Below, piece by piece: positions 4,592 through 11,674 of a DNA stretch of 36,486 nt. The stretch's first letter is position 1. Each line of letters opens with the position of its first letter. The notes below the pieces were generated by a model, which saw nothing but the letters and a program-made list of their open reading frames with translations, had not been told where the DNA came from and searched no databases. The stretch spans positions 1 through 36,486 of the IMG/VR virus record IMGVR_UViG_3300042475_000754; one strand, given 5' to 3'. This DNA comes from a virus. The position numbers and the translations under genes were made by a program.

Positions 4592-6390
4592 ATTATTTGC
4601 ATCCTGTCCATTGCGTCTTTTAAGTTTTCTGGCATTCTTGGAGCCCTAATCATATTATAGGAACTTGTTTCTCCGTCTGCTTCTTTTCCAAAATCATTGT
4701 CATAGCTCATTGATTCATAGGTATGAATGTTTACTTCTTCGTTTGTATCAAACTTACTTCTACTTATTGAGTTATAGATTGCTCCACATACAGCATCCGC
4801 CAAGTCTTTGGATCCCTTTCTAGGGTGGTCTACTCGATCTCTCATAATTCTTAACTGTAGTAGTTCATCAATTAACAAAGGTATATGTGGTCCGACCACT
4901 CTTTCTTCTGCAACCACCATAGCCATATCATCATAATGCTTTTTAGCGACAGATAGAATTTCAGTATTGATGCCATATTGTTTTAGTTGTTGCATCATAT
5001 CATGTGAATTCCATCTGTCAAAGGTACATACACGAATCTTAAATCCTCGTGTCTTCAATGAAAGAATATAATCTTTAACTTCTGTAAAGTCTACAGACTT
5101 ATCTTTTGTTGGGGTCCAGAATCTAACAGCGTCTATCTCAACAATTGGTGCTGGCTGAGAATAAGTGTCTGTTACTTTTACATTAACCCATCTGTTAACG
5201 TGTGCCATTGCAACTGCACAATGGTCATGCTTTTGAGCAAGGTCAACGTGTATAAAGTATTCTTTGTCTGGATCTGGTATAAACCATTCTTCTAGTCTAC
5301 CAAAATTATCCACAGCTAGGTGCGCTTTGTTAAATGCTTTTTCAACCTTCTCTTTTGATTTAAAGAATGCGTCTATAGCATCTGGTGGCATACACGCAAA
5401 GCGTGACAATGCATCCTGTGGATTTGTAAAGAATGCTACCTTAAAGTCATCAATCTTTCTAACTGGATTAACTTCCCACGTTGGCCTTCTTAATGCATAA
5501 ACTTTTGGTATCTTGTATGAGACTATATGGTCTTCTTCCCACTGGATCTCAAACTCATTGCCTACTGTTCCGTCTGGAAGTTCTTCATCCATCTTAAACT
5601 TGTGATCACGGACTACCGTCTCTACCTCTGCAACAACAGCGTTGTATCTCTGTTGGATGTAGTCATTTTTATATCTAGGGAATGAGAGCAGAATAACTTT
5701 ACCAAAGTCTGGGAAACGAGAGTCTACTGATGCACGATACATATCATATATAGCCGCACCTGTTTTTGCTTGGTCATGGCCTGTTGTGTTTTCAATTGCA
5801 AAGCCCGAGATCTCATCAAGGATAACAACTATAACGTTATACCCTTCCCAGGCTTCACGCTCAGAGTGGCCAGAGTGTACTGTTATTGCTTTATCAAACT
5901 TAACTTCCGAGGCCTTGTCGGTATACTTACCAGCAAACCAAGGTGACTTTTCAATTCTTGTTTTAAATCCTTTAAAGAATACGTTGCTTGCTTGCTGTGA
6001 GTTAATAGCAATGTTAATAATATCAATGCTATCCCCTGGAGGCTTTCCGTAATATGTAGCTGGATCTTTTAAGCACAATAGTAAATATACTATATAGGCA
6101 ACTGCAATTGTTGAGCAGTAATCTTTTCCTGAACCTTTGCCAAGCTGAGCAACTACTTCATTAGCAGTTTGCTTAAATCTTATTCTTCCTTCTTCTTCTC
6201 CGAATAATTTGATAAGGGTTGAGTCTTTATAGATCTGCGAACTTTTTTCGATAAGCGTGTATTGATAGTCGGAAAGTTCTGGAAGCCCAAGGTATTCTGG
6301 ACTTCTAACAAACGTTTTAAGATCGACTGGTTTTTCATCGAATTCCTCTCCGTCAAGCATATCGATAAGGTCACTGAAATCAAACGACAT
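4588..6390 (-). CDS. terL: Terminase large subunit (ATPase and nuclease)
   Basis: This 600-aa protein is the packaging motor that translocates DNA into the prohead and cuts it. The N-terminal ATPase domain carries Walker A GKGSGKD (residues 84-90), Walker B VIVVILDE (186-193) with the catalytic Glu, and a coupling region LLSFPRYK. The C-terminal RNase H-like nuclease domain has the first acidic motif IHVDLAQKHDH (near 380), a central TFDRWNSHD, and the last motif KDLADAVCGA. All expected catalytic acids are present. The ATG overlaps the small subunit by 11 nt, and the stop overlaps the 82-aa gene by 4 nt. Confidence 0.96.
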   Translation of the reverse strand: MSFDFSDLIDMLDGEEFDEKPVDLKTFVRSPEYLGLPELSDYQYTLIEKSSQIYKDSTLIKLFGEEEGRIRFKQTANEVVAQLGKGSGKDYCSTIAVAYIVYLLLCLKDPATYYGKPPGDSIDIINIAINSQQASNVFFKGFKTRIEKSPWFAGKYTDKASEVKFDKAITVHSGHSEREAWEGYNVIVVILDEISGFAIENTTGHDQAKTGAAIYDMYRASVDSRFPDFGKVILLSFPRYKNDYIQQRYNAVVAEVETVVRDHKFKMDEELPDGTVGNEFEIQWEEDHIVSYKIPKVYALRRPTWEVNPVRKIDDFKVAFFTNPQDALSRFACMPPDAIDAFFKSKEKVEKAFNKAHLAVDNFGRLEEWFIPDPDKEYFIHVDLAQKHDHCAVAMAHVNRWVNVKVTDTYSQPAPIVEIDAVRFWTPTKDKSVDFTEVKDYILSLKTRGFKIRVCTFDRWNSHDMMQQLKQYGINTEILSVAKKHYDDMAMVVAEERVVGPHIPLLIDELLQLRIMRDRVDHPRKGSKDLADAVCGAIYNSISRSKFDTNEEVNIHTYESMSYDNDFGKEADGETSSYNMIRAPRMPENLKDAMDRMQII

Positions 6391-6916
6391 CGGCTTCCTC
6401 TACTGGGACTGACTCGATTATTCCAGTTATTTGGGACAATCTCTTTGCAACTTCCATCTTACACTTAGGACATGTTGATGTAGTCTCTTTTAAAATTTTA
6501 ACAAGAAGATCTTGTTTGCGTTCTGTCTCTGCAATCTGTGATGCAATTTCATTATTCTCAAGTACGCCGATTGATTGAAGCATTGCAATTCTTTTAGTCT
6601 CTATGTCTGCAATAAGCTTTAATGCGCCAGACTTTATTCCAAGTTGGCCAGATTGATCTGCATCTTCTACAGTCTTCCACGCCTCTTTGATAAGCATGGC
6701 ATAGTGTTGATCCGCCCCTGAGATAGCCTCTCGGGCACGATCTCTGATGTTGCTATCATTATGTACAACGTCTTTCCAATCATCGATTAGCTCGACAACC
6801 TCTTTGCGCTGTATTCCTGTAGTGGTGGCAATCTGTGTGGGTGTGCTTCCTTTTAGAAGTTCTTCGACAACCCTGTTCATTCTGTCAAAATGATCTGACA
6901 ATTCTATTTCGCTCAT
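6380..6916 (-). CDS. terS: Putative terminase small subunit
   Basis: This 178-aa protein lies immediately upstream of, and overlaps by 11 nt, the large terminase gene. It has a helix-turn-helix in TPTQIATTTGIQRKEVVELI (residues about 26-45), the DNA-recognition element typical of small terminases, then a long helical region for oligomerisation. A CPKC motif near residue 147 is unusual and could bind metal. The assignment rests on the HTH and synteny. The ATG lacks an upstream Shine-Dalgarno and lies 6 nt after a strong -10 element, so its mRNA is predicted to be leaderless. Confidence 0.8.
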   Translation of the reverse strand: MSEIELSDHFDRMNRVVEELLKGSTPTQIATTTGIQRKEVVELIDDWKDVVHNDSNIRDRAREAISGADQHYAMLIKEAWKTVEDADQSGQLGIKSGALKLIADIETKRIAMLQSIGVLENNEIASQIAETERKQDLLVKILKETTSTCPKCKMEVAKRLSQITGIIESVPVEEADVV

Positions 6917-6922
6917 TAATAC

Positions 6923-6951
6923 AGTATACTTTCAGTCGACTAAAATGTCAA
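6923..6951 (-). promoter_or_regulatory. Promoter TTGACA-17-TATACT producing a probable leaderless terS mRNA
   Basis: A perfect -35 (6951-6946), a 17-bp spacer, and TATACT (6928-6923) are present. The terS ATG is at 6916-6914, with only GTATTA between the -10 and the start codon. The expected +1 therefore coincides with the A of the ATG or lies within a base or two of it. The -35 overlaps the end of the DUF1599 gene. Confidence 0.78.
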
Positions 6952-7277
6952 TCAGAATCAGCCCTAGCAATCTTATATAGGACTAAGTATCCAATTAAAT
7001 CGTCAATATCGTTATCTCCAGCAAAGCCTTGGTTGTTCTTTACCCTATTTAATTTATCATCAATACGAACTTTTAATTGCTCTGTTGAATCCGCCGTTGA
7101 AAATATCCTTGCTGGCTCAAGGGCAGAGTTGCCGTACGAGATATTCTTTTCAATTAACATATGTGCAATTTCATGGCATGCTCCCCAGATCTTATTACCT
7201 GCTGGTGCACCTACTGATCTTAAATATAAATCACTACAATTAAAATTGTTGACATCCCCAAATACCGCCTTTAGCAT
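6948..7277 (-). CDS. DUF1599 / nucleotide modification-associated domain 1 protein
   Basis: This 109-aa protein has the family pattern HEIAHMLIEKNISYGNSAL (residues 35-53), an IDDKLNRVKN motif (72-81) and DDLIGYLVLYKIA near the C-terminus. These match the DUF1599/Nmad1 family, which is often found beside phage nucleotide-metabolism and DNA-modification genes. Its biochemical role is not firmly established; a nucleotide-binding MazG-like helical fold is suspected. It starts in a TAATG overlap with the 48-aa HTH gene and has AGGAG in the end of that gene. Confidence 0.7.
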   Translation of the reverse strand: MLKAVFGDVNNFNCSDLYLRSVGAPAGNKIWGACHEIAHMLIEKNISYGNSALEPARIFSTADSTEQLKVRIDDKLNRVKNNQGFAGDNDIDDLIGYLVLYKIARADSD

Positions 7278-7423
7278 TACCTTCTCCTAATCAATTTAAA
7301 CTGTTCTAGGTATCTCTGTATGGTCATAGCAGAGACTTTACACTCTTCGGCAATTTCTGTTACCGTTTTCTTTTGAACCACATATCTTCTATGCAGCCAT
7401 TCTTTACTTTGATATAGCTTCAT
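7277..7423 (-). CDS. Small helix-turn-helix protein (48 aa)
   Basis: Direct translation gives MKLYQSKEWLHRRYVVQKK, then an HTH (VTEIAEECKVSAMTIQRYL, residues 21-39), ending FKLIRRR. This is the compact HTH of resolvases and of phage homing or regulatory proteins. Its ATG overlaps the TGA of the RuvC-like gene (ATGA) and its TAA overlaps the DUF1599 ATG (TAATG), so it fills the gap exactly and is clearly a gene. It probably binds DNA; the target is unknown. Confidence 0.85.
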   Translation of the reverse strand: MKLYQSKEWLHRRYVVQKKTVTEIAEECKVSAMTIQRYLEQFKLIRRR

Positions 7424-7986
7424 CGTTCCGTCAATATACTATTAGAATAATGTGCGATCCCGAATGAATCTGCAACATCAAAATCTGTTAATGATAAGTT
7501 ATACTTCTTATTAAAGTAGTCAACCGTTCTTTGCTTACGCATATTGCGTAATTGATTTTGATACCAAGAGTCTGCGTATCCTGGATTCTTAAATCTAATA
7601 GCCGCCTTCTCTTCTTTAGTGGGGTTCTTGTTGCCTATGTAAGCCTGCCAAGAGGAAGGGGATATAGTTATAACCTTCGCACCTGTAGACATTAGTTCTG
7701 CAATAACAACTCCATAAACATATGATAGTTTAATTACAGCATCTGCAGACTTTACAAATACTGCACCTTCAACAACAATATAATCTGACTTAAGTTCATC
7801 TAGCATTAAAGACATCTTGACCTTTGCATTATGAATCTTATCATATATATCCTCGCCTGACAAGTTAATCTTACCCCACTTTAATGGGACATCGTTTTCC
7901 ATCAAGCAAAAAGCAATAGAGTTAGTGGATGCATCTATCCCAAGAACTCTGCTTGCCTGTGTCTTCTTTAAACTAGCTAACGTCAT
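7420..7986 (-). CDS. RuvC-like Holliday junction resolvase (RNase H fold)
   Basis: This 188-aa protein has the RuvC arrangement of acidic residues: VLGIDAST with D18, YIVVEGAVF with E73, and a C-terminal FDVADSFGIAHY with two Asp (near 170). This fold resolves four-way junctions, and in phages it can also trim packaging intermediates. The insertion KNPTKEEK...RFKNPGY lies in the substrate-binding region and is typical of long phage forms. It starts 14 nt inside the upstream zinc-finger gene, with AGGA upstream, and ends in ATGA with the HTH gene. Confidence 0.88.
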   Translation of the reverse strand: MTLASLKKTQASRVLGIDASTNSIAFCLMENDVPLKWGKINLSGEDIYDKIHNAKVKMSLMLDELKSDYIVVEGAVFVKSADAVIKLSYVYGVVIAELMSTGAKVITISPSSWQAYIGNKNPTKEEKAAIRFKNPGYADSWYQNQLRNMRKQRTVDYFNKKYNLSLTDFDVADSFGIAHYSNSILTER

Positions 7987-8251
7987 TGATCATCCTAAAT
8001 AATTTATTCTTTGTATCCGCATTTACAGTCTTCTCGCATGTTGAGCATAGATCAGTATTATTATATCTACTTAGCTGTGCCTTACACCTTGAACAAGGTC
8101 TTGCTGCACCATTTCTAATTGCCTTCTTCTCGTAATACTTTTCCATAATTCTTCTGTTTGTTGCAACACGGCAACACTCATCAGTACAGTATTTTTGATT
8201 ATGAGTCTTTGGCTCAAAGTCTTTCTTGCATTCAGAATTAGCACAGATCAT
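7973..8251 (-). CDS. Small double zinc-finger protein
   Basis: This 92-aa protein has two Cys clusters: CANSEC with YCTDECC (residues 3-26), a pattern of HNH-associated or MYM-like treble clefts, and CSRC with CSTC (about 53-72), a zinc ribbon. The basic stretch RRIMEKYYEKKAIRN between them suits nucleic-acid binding. It lies between a Cas4-like nuclease (ATGA overlap) and the RuvC-like resolvase (14-nt overlap), so a recombination-related role is plausible. No catalytic motif is seen. Confidence 0.8.
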   Translation of the reverse strand: MICANSECKKDFEPKTHNQKYCTDECCRVATNRRIMEKYYEKKAIRNGAARPCSRCKAQLSRYNNTDLCSTCEKTVNADTKNKLFRMINDVS

Positions 8252-9039
8252 TTATTAAATACCGAAAACAAATCAATATCGACAGTGCCTACTGGACCGC
8301 CCTTTGCATAACACTCTTTCTTAACTGGGCAGTAAGTACAAGGCATCTTTGATTTAGTTGCACCTTCTGGTCTCTTGGGAAGATCTCCATTTTTAAAATT
8401 ATCCCAGACTTCGCACATCCAGGCAAAGGTCTCCTCAATAATCCTTGTATTTTTTTCGTTCATAGAAATTGGAATAACTAGGATTTCTTGAGTATTCTTA
8501 TTCTCATACAGGAAGAATCCTTCTTTAGCATTCTTTAGCTTCATGTAGGTAAGAAGTTGTAGCATGTGGTTGTCTGTAGGCTTCATCTCTGATTGTCTAG
8601 TATCCCACACCTCTTGCTTTGCCGTTTTAATTTCACCAATTACTGTCTCGCCATCGTACTCCATAATAAGATCTATGAAGCCTCTGATAGGAGGATACTC
8701 ATTAATAATCTCTTCTTCTTCCGCTCTCCACTCTGGCATAGTAGAAATAAGCTTCTGTAGTCGCTCATGCGCCTGAGTTCCCTGTGCCATATTAGCAACA
8801 GCAACTGCATCGTTGTCATCAATAAAGACTGCGCCAGAGAATGCCATGTACCAGTATCTAGGGCACTTACCATGACCATAACCTAATGAACTTGGACTAA
8901 ATGATTTCTTGGTCATCTCTCCGTCTGCTCGTTTAGTATTACGATATGACTCATCAAGCAACTGAGCAAACAACTCAGGATCAAAGAACTTTCCTGTGTG
9001 CTTTTTAAATTTAAGGTTCTTTACAATTTCTCTAGCCAT
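8248..9039 (-). CDS. Cas4/RecB-like PD-(D/E)XK exonuclease with Fe-S cysteines
   Basis: This 263-aa protein contains the PD-(D/E)XK core: GFIDLIM (about 117) and GEIKTAKQ (about 133), with a QLLTYM helix (near 160) matching the QxxxY motif of RecB-family nucleases. It has Cys59 (CPRYW) and a C-terminal CTYCPVKKEC cluster, the four cysteines that ligate a 4Fe-4S cluster in Cas4/AddB-type enzymes. It probably degrades DNA ends 5'-3' to make recombinogenic ssDNA for the phage RecA encoded upstream. Confidence 0.92.
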   Translation of the reverse strand: MAREIVKNLKFKKHTGKFFDPELFAQLLDESYRNTKRADGEMTKKSFSPSSLGYGHGKCPRYWYMAFSGAVFIDDNDAVAVANMAQGTQAHERLQKLISTMPEWRAEEEEIINEYPPIRGFIDLIMEYDGETVIGEIKTAKQEVWDTRQSEMKPTDNHMLQLLTYMKLKNAKEGFFLYENKNTQEILVIPISMNEKNTRIIEETFAWMCEVWDNFKNGDLPKRPEGATKSKMPCTYCPVKKECYAKGGPVGTVDIDLFSVFNK

Positions 9040-9378
9040 TTATGAATTATACCTAACGACATACTTAAGTGCATCTACAAGTTTGTCTATGGACTCCTTT
9101 ACTGAATAATATACGTTCTTTTTATTGTTATTTACCGTGCCTGCTTTATCCTTAGCAATAGTTGAATAGATAGAAGACATTACTGCAAACTTAGTTGACA
9201 TTGCCTGTAGTTCCATAATAAGCATAGGAGCTTTTGCTGAAGGGACATCGGGGTTCATAAGAAGCTTTACAACAATGGCCAAAGCCTTATCCAGGTGCTC
9301 ATCTTTCATAAACTCATGAAGGTCATTGAACTCTGTTATGTCGCTGATTAGCTCAAGAGTATTTTTATCTTGCGTCAT
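9040..9378 (-). CDS. Hypothetical helical protein
   Basis: This 112-aa, largely helical protein has no recognisable motif. It starts with MTQDKNTLELISDITEF, has a central amphipathic stretch (ALAIVVKLL...APMLIMELQAMSTKF) and a basic C-terminal VYYSVKESIDKLVDALKYVVRYN. Its TAA is immediately followed by the ATG of the Cas4-like gene, so they are likely translated together and it may be a nuclease partner. The start lies inside the last codons of the 35-aa membrane gene. Confidence 0.75.
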   Translation of the reverse strand: MTQDKNTLELISDITEFNDLHEFMKDEHLDKALAIVVKLLMNPDVPSAKAPMLIMELQAMSTKFAVMSSIYSTIAKDKAGTVNNNKKNVYYSVKESIDKLVDALKYVVRYNS

Positions 9379-9472
9379 TTTTAATATCCTTATCTAGTTT
9401 GTCTATAAATAAACCCAACGGGTATCCGATCAAAAACCCTATTGCAATACCGCAAATCAAAAACAATTCCAT
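9365..9472 (-). CDS. Small single-pass membrane protein (35 aa)
   Basis: The translation is MELFLICGIAIGFLIGYPLG followed by LFIDKLDKDIKNDAR. One hydrophobic segment (residues 2-23) with a Gly-rich face is followed by a charged tail. The ATG overlaps the TAA of the XapX gene (TAATG), and the end overlaps the next gene by 14 nt. The gapless tiling argues that it is real. It may pair with the XapX protein in the membrane; a lysis-related role cannot be excluded. Confidence 0.72.
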   Translation of the reverse strand: MELFLICGIAIGFLIGYPLGLFIDKLDKDIKNDAR

Positions 9473-9630
9473 TATGCAAACCTTCCAACTAAACCATATC
9501 CCAGCCATAATCCAAAAATTCCCATGAGTCCAGCAAATACTGGTGGCGCTGGTACTGGCAACTTAAACAAAGCAAAAACAATGCCTACTCCTGCGCCTGT
9601 AAGTGTTGTTAGAAATACTTCTTTAATCAT
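9472..9630 (-). CDS. XapX domain membrane protein (52 aa)
   Basis: The translation contains two hydrophobic helices separated by the signature LPVPAPPVFAGLMGIFG. This matches the XapX domain (DUF1427; 'PiPAPp.laG..Gi.G'), a roughly 50-aa two-helix membrane family whose function is unknown. Residues 4-22 and 31-49 are the membrane segments. The ATG lies 8 nt inside the end of the upstream nuclease-like gene, with GAGGA upstream, and the TAA overlaps the following membrane gene. XapX proteins are mainly known from cellular bacteria, so a phage copy is unusual. Confidence 0.85.
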   Translation of the reverse strand: MIKEVFLTTLTGAGVGIVFALFKLPVPAPPVFAGLMGIFGLWLGYGLVGRFA

Positions 9631-9928
9631 GGTTCTCCTCATAAAACTGAATCAGCTCTTCAAGAACTGACCACTCAATAATGCCTAGTCTAACCTTAGA
9701 CTCTGCCCCGATAATAATCTTTAATGCTGGATGCATATCTCTATTTACCTTAAAGGTGTCTGTACAAATCTTTGCCCAGTTATCTTTATTTAAAGTAAAA
9801 GATGTTCCTGCTTCTTTGTAATCAACAAGAAACTGTTTCCATTGAGCATCACCTTTCTGGTAATCCCCTCTTCCGCTATTCTTCTGAGCTTTAGCCCCGT
9901 CACGTTTTACTTCTGATCTTTCTGACAT
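9623..9928 (-). CDS. Putative Hjc-like PD-(D/E)XK nuclease family protein
   Basis: This 101-aa protein contains NSGRGDYQKGDAQWKQFLVD followed by YKEA. GRG...KGD and the FLVDYK strand resemble the start and the D-x-K core of archaeal Hjc-like and phage restriction-endonuclease-fold proteins, while HPALKIIIGAESKVRLGII fits the next strands. I assign it tentatively to this fold. A conserved acidic residue N-terminal to GRG could complete the site (E5). If active it could process branched DNA alongside the RuvC-like enzyme. It overlaps the zinc-ribbon gene by 1 nt (TAATG). Confidence 0.6.
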   Translation of the reverse strand: MSERSEVKRDGAKAQKNSGRGDYQKGDAQWKQFLVDYKEAGTSFTLNKDNWAKICTDTFKVNRDMHPALKIIIGAESKVRLGIIEWSVLEELIQFYEENHD

Positions 9929-10116
9929 TATCCGACCACATAAGAATTCTTATGTCCATCTGGGCATTCCCACGATATGGTCAAAGTAGATGCATCCCAA
10001 AAATATTCTGTAGAATCTTTTTCACACTTGTTGCAAGGCTTTGTTCCGCCTATTTTCTCAAGCTCTGGAGAAAAGATACGCTCTGGTTGATTAAGAAACT
10101 CATTAATGTTTGGCAT
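9928..10116 (-). CDS. Small zinc-ribbon protein
   Basis: This 62-aa protein has CNKC (residues 28-31) and a later WECPDGH, giving a C2-C-H type ribbon. The N-terminus (MPNINEFLNQPERIFSPE) is a short helical lead. It overlaps the end of recA by 14 nt and the Hjc-like gene by 1 nt, so it belongs to the recombination operon. It may be an adaptor or a DNA-binding ribbon. No family name recognised. Confidence 0.75.
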   Translation of the reverse strand: MPNINEFLNQPERIFSPELEKIGGTKPCNKCEKDSTEYFWDASTLTISWECPDGHKNSYVVG

Positions 10117-11107
10117 TTATCTCGCCTATTAATTTGTCTACAACATCTGGATTTTCCTTTAAATACGCTACAGCCTTTGCACGTCCTTGAAAACGTTCTC
10201 CATTTACTGTATACCATGCTCCACCCTTTTCTACTATGCCGCACATTTCAGCAACATCTAAAGTTTCTCCAACACTGTCTACACCAAGAACGTTCCCTTG
10301 ATAGTAGAAGTCGTATTGTCCCGATAGATTTGGGGGGCCGAGTTTGTTGTAATCAACAATCCAGTTAACTGGTCGTCCAACCCTTTGTTCAATGATCTTG
10401 TCGCCAACTTTAACCCCAGCCTTAATAGCATTCGCCTCAGCTTCAGACGACCAGAGTTTAATGACTGTGGAAGAGAAGAACTTGACTGCCATGCCACCTG
10501 TGGGGATGTGACTAGCATGCATAGATCCAAATTGATTTCGTTGTTGTGAGATGAGAACAAGTAGTGTGTTTTTGTTTGCATAGTTTAACATCTTGACTGC
10601 GTGGGTCATATCCTTTGCTTCAGCGCCGATTTGCTTAGTATCTTGCAAATCCTTCATTTCGTTTCCGTCTTTTTCAAAATAGATAGCAGGAAGCAAGGCT
10701 GAGATTGAATCTACTACAATCATATCAACTCCTGCGTCCATTAACTTGGTAGCAACATCAACCATATCATTAACAGTTTTTGCTGGTGAGTAAATAAGGG
10801 AAGAGGAATCTACTCCAAGTTGCTCTGCCCAAGATTGGTCGTAGGAAGCTTCTGCATCAATCCAAGCGCATGTCTTGCCTTCTTTTTGTGCAAGAGCAAT
10901 CATCTGTAGGCAGAAAGAAGATTTACCAGCAGACTTATTACCCCATACGAGTACTTGTCTTCCGTAGCCTAGCCCTCCACGCAACGCAAAGTTTAATCCG
11001 ATACTAGGAGTAAGTTGCTTTTCAACTTGGACATCCTGTGCAGACTGAACTCGTGCTCTTGTTTTTGGATCTAGCTTAGCTAAAATGCTGTCTATTTCTA
11101 TTGTCAT
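10103..11107 (-). CDS. recA: RecA recombinase
   Basis: This 334-aa protein is a RecA-family ATPase. Walker A is GNKSAGKS (residues 56-63), Walker B lies in MIVVDSISALLP, and the AEASYD region and the LVLISQQRNQFG strand are conserved. The mobile loop after MASK-like HASHIPTGG and the GGMAVKFF stretch match RecA loop L2 and its flank. It forms filaments on ssDNA and catalyses strand exchange. It is closer to bacterial RecA in layout than to T4 UvsX, though shorter at the C-terminus. A dedicated promoter lies at 11156-11128. The downstream nuclease, resolvase and zinc-finger genes form one recombination operon with it. Confidence 0.95.
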   Translation of the reverse strand: MTIEIDSILAKLDPKTRARVQSAQDVQVEKQLTPSIGLNFALRGGLGYGRQVLVWGNKSAGKSSFCLQMIALAQKEGKTCAWIDAEASYDQSWAEQLGVDSSSLIYSPAKTVNDMVDVATKLMDAGVDMIVVDSISALLPAIYFEKDGNEMKDLQDTKQIGAEAKDMTHAVKMLNYANKNTLLVLISQQRNQFGSMHASHIPTGGMAVKFFSSTVIKLWSSEAEANAIKAGVKVGDKIIEQRVGRPVNWIVDYNKLGPPNLSGQYDFYYQGNVLGVDSVGETLDVAEMCGIVEKGGAWYTVNGERFQGRAKAVAYLKENPDVVDKLIGEINAKH

Positions 11108-11127
11108 TTAAACTCTTTCTTTCCTAT

Positions 11128-11156
11128 AGTATAGCATTAAAATAAATTTCCGTGAA
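11128..11156 (-). promoter_or_regulatory. Extended -10 promoter upstream of recA
   Basis: TGC plus TATACT (11136-11128) has a TTCACG -35-like element (11156-11151) 17 bp upstream. The predicted start near 11121 leaves a short purine-rich leader (GGAAAGAAAGAG) before the recA ATG at 11107. The -35 lies in the 3' end of the MazG gene. Confidence 0.62.
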
Positions 11157-11484
11157 GCCTTTGGCGTTCCTTATTTATATTCATTTTCTTTTCTAGAATT
11201 TCATCTAGGCTATGTAATACCTGTTCTTCATTTCTCATTGCAGCATAAATATCAAGTAGTCTAATTATTACATCGACCATTTCTTCTACAATGCTTTCGC
11301 TTCCTTTTGACTTTCTAATAGCCTCCAACACTTCAGTTACTTCCGAATGTACTAGGGCTAACTTATTACCGATCTTGTCATGGTTATATTCTCCATCCCA
11401 AAATCCTTTTTCTCTTGCGGTTTCATGAAGAATGGCAGACAAAGCGTCTAGACCATACTCAGTCAGAATCTGATTCGACTCCAT
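11137..11484 (-). CDS. MazG-like nucleotide pyrophosphohydrolase
   Basis: This 115-aa single-domain protein carries the MazG/all-alpha NTP-PPase signature: EVTEVLEA (residues about 48-55) and EEMVDVIIRLLD (67-78), giving the EExxE...ExxD metal-binding helices. These enzymes hydrolyse NTPs or dNTPs to monophosphates. Phage copies are proposed to clean or rebalance nucleotide pools, or to affect the stringent alarmone. The ATG has AAGGGAG 4 nt upstream and lies 26 nt inside the preceding 71-aa gene. Confidence 0.9.
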   Translation of the reverse strand: MESNQILTEYGLDALSAILHETAREKGFWDGEYNHDKIGNKLALVHSEVTEVLEAIRKSKGSESIVEEMVDVIIRLLDIYAAMRNEEQVLHSLDEILEKKMNINKERQRLHGNLF

Positions 11485-11674
11485 TTTTCTCCCTTAAACT
11501 GAAAGTAAATGACGGGCCTTCCTCGTCATAATCTATAACTAAATCCTTATTACTCACATTGACATCCAAGAATCTAAGGGTCGGAACCGTTAGCTTTCCA
11601 TGTTCTTCAAGTAGTGCAACTAGAACTTGATTCATACTAATTGAAGTAATTAAACCATCAACATCTTCTGTCAT
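11459..11674 (-). CDS. Hypothetical acidic small protein
   Basis: This 71-aa protein is linked to the polymerase gene by an ATGA overlap and to MazG by a 26-nt overlap. A helical N-terminus (GLITSISMNQVLVALLEEHG) is followed by beta-like strands (LTVPTLRFLDV, KDLVIDYDEEGPSFTFSL) and an acidic end. No family recognised. Its position suggests a replication accessory role. Confidence 0.75.
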   Translation of the reverse strand: MTEDVDGLITSISMNQVLVALLEEHGKLTVPTLRFLDVNVSNKDLVIDYDEEGPSFTFSLREKNGVESDSD

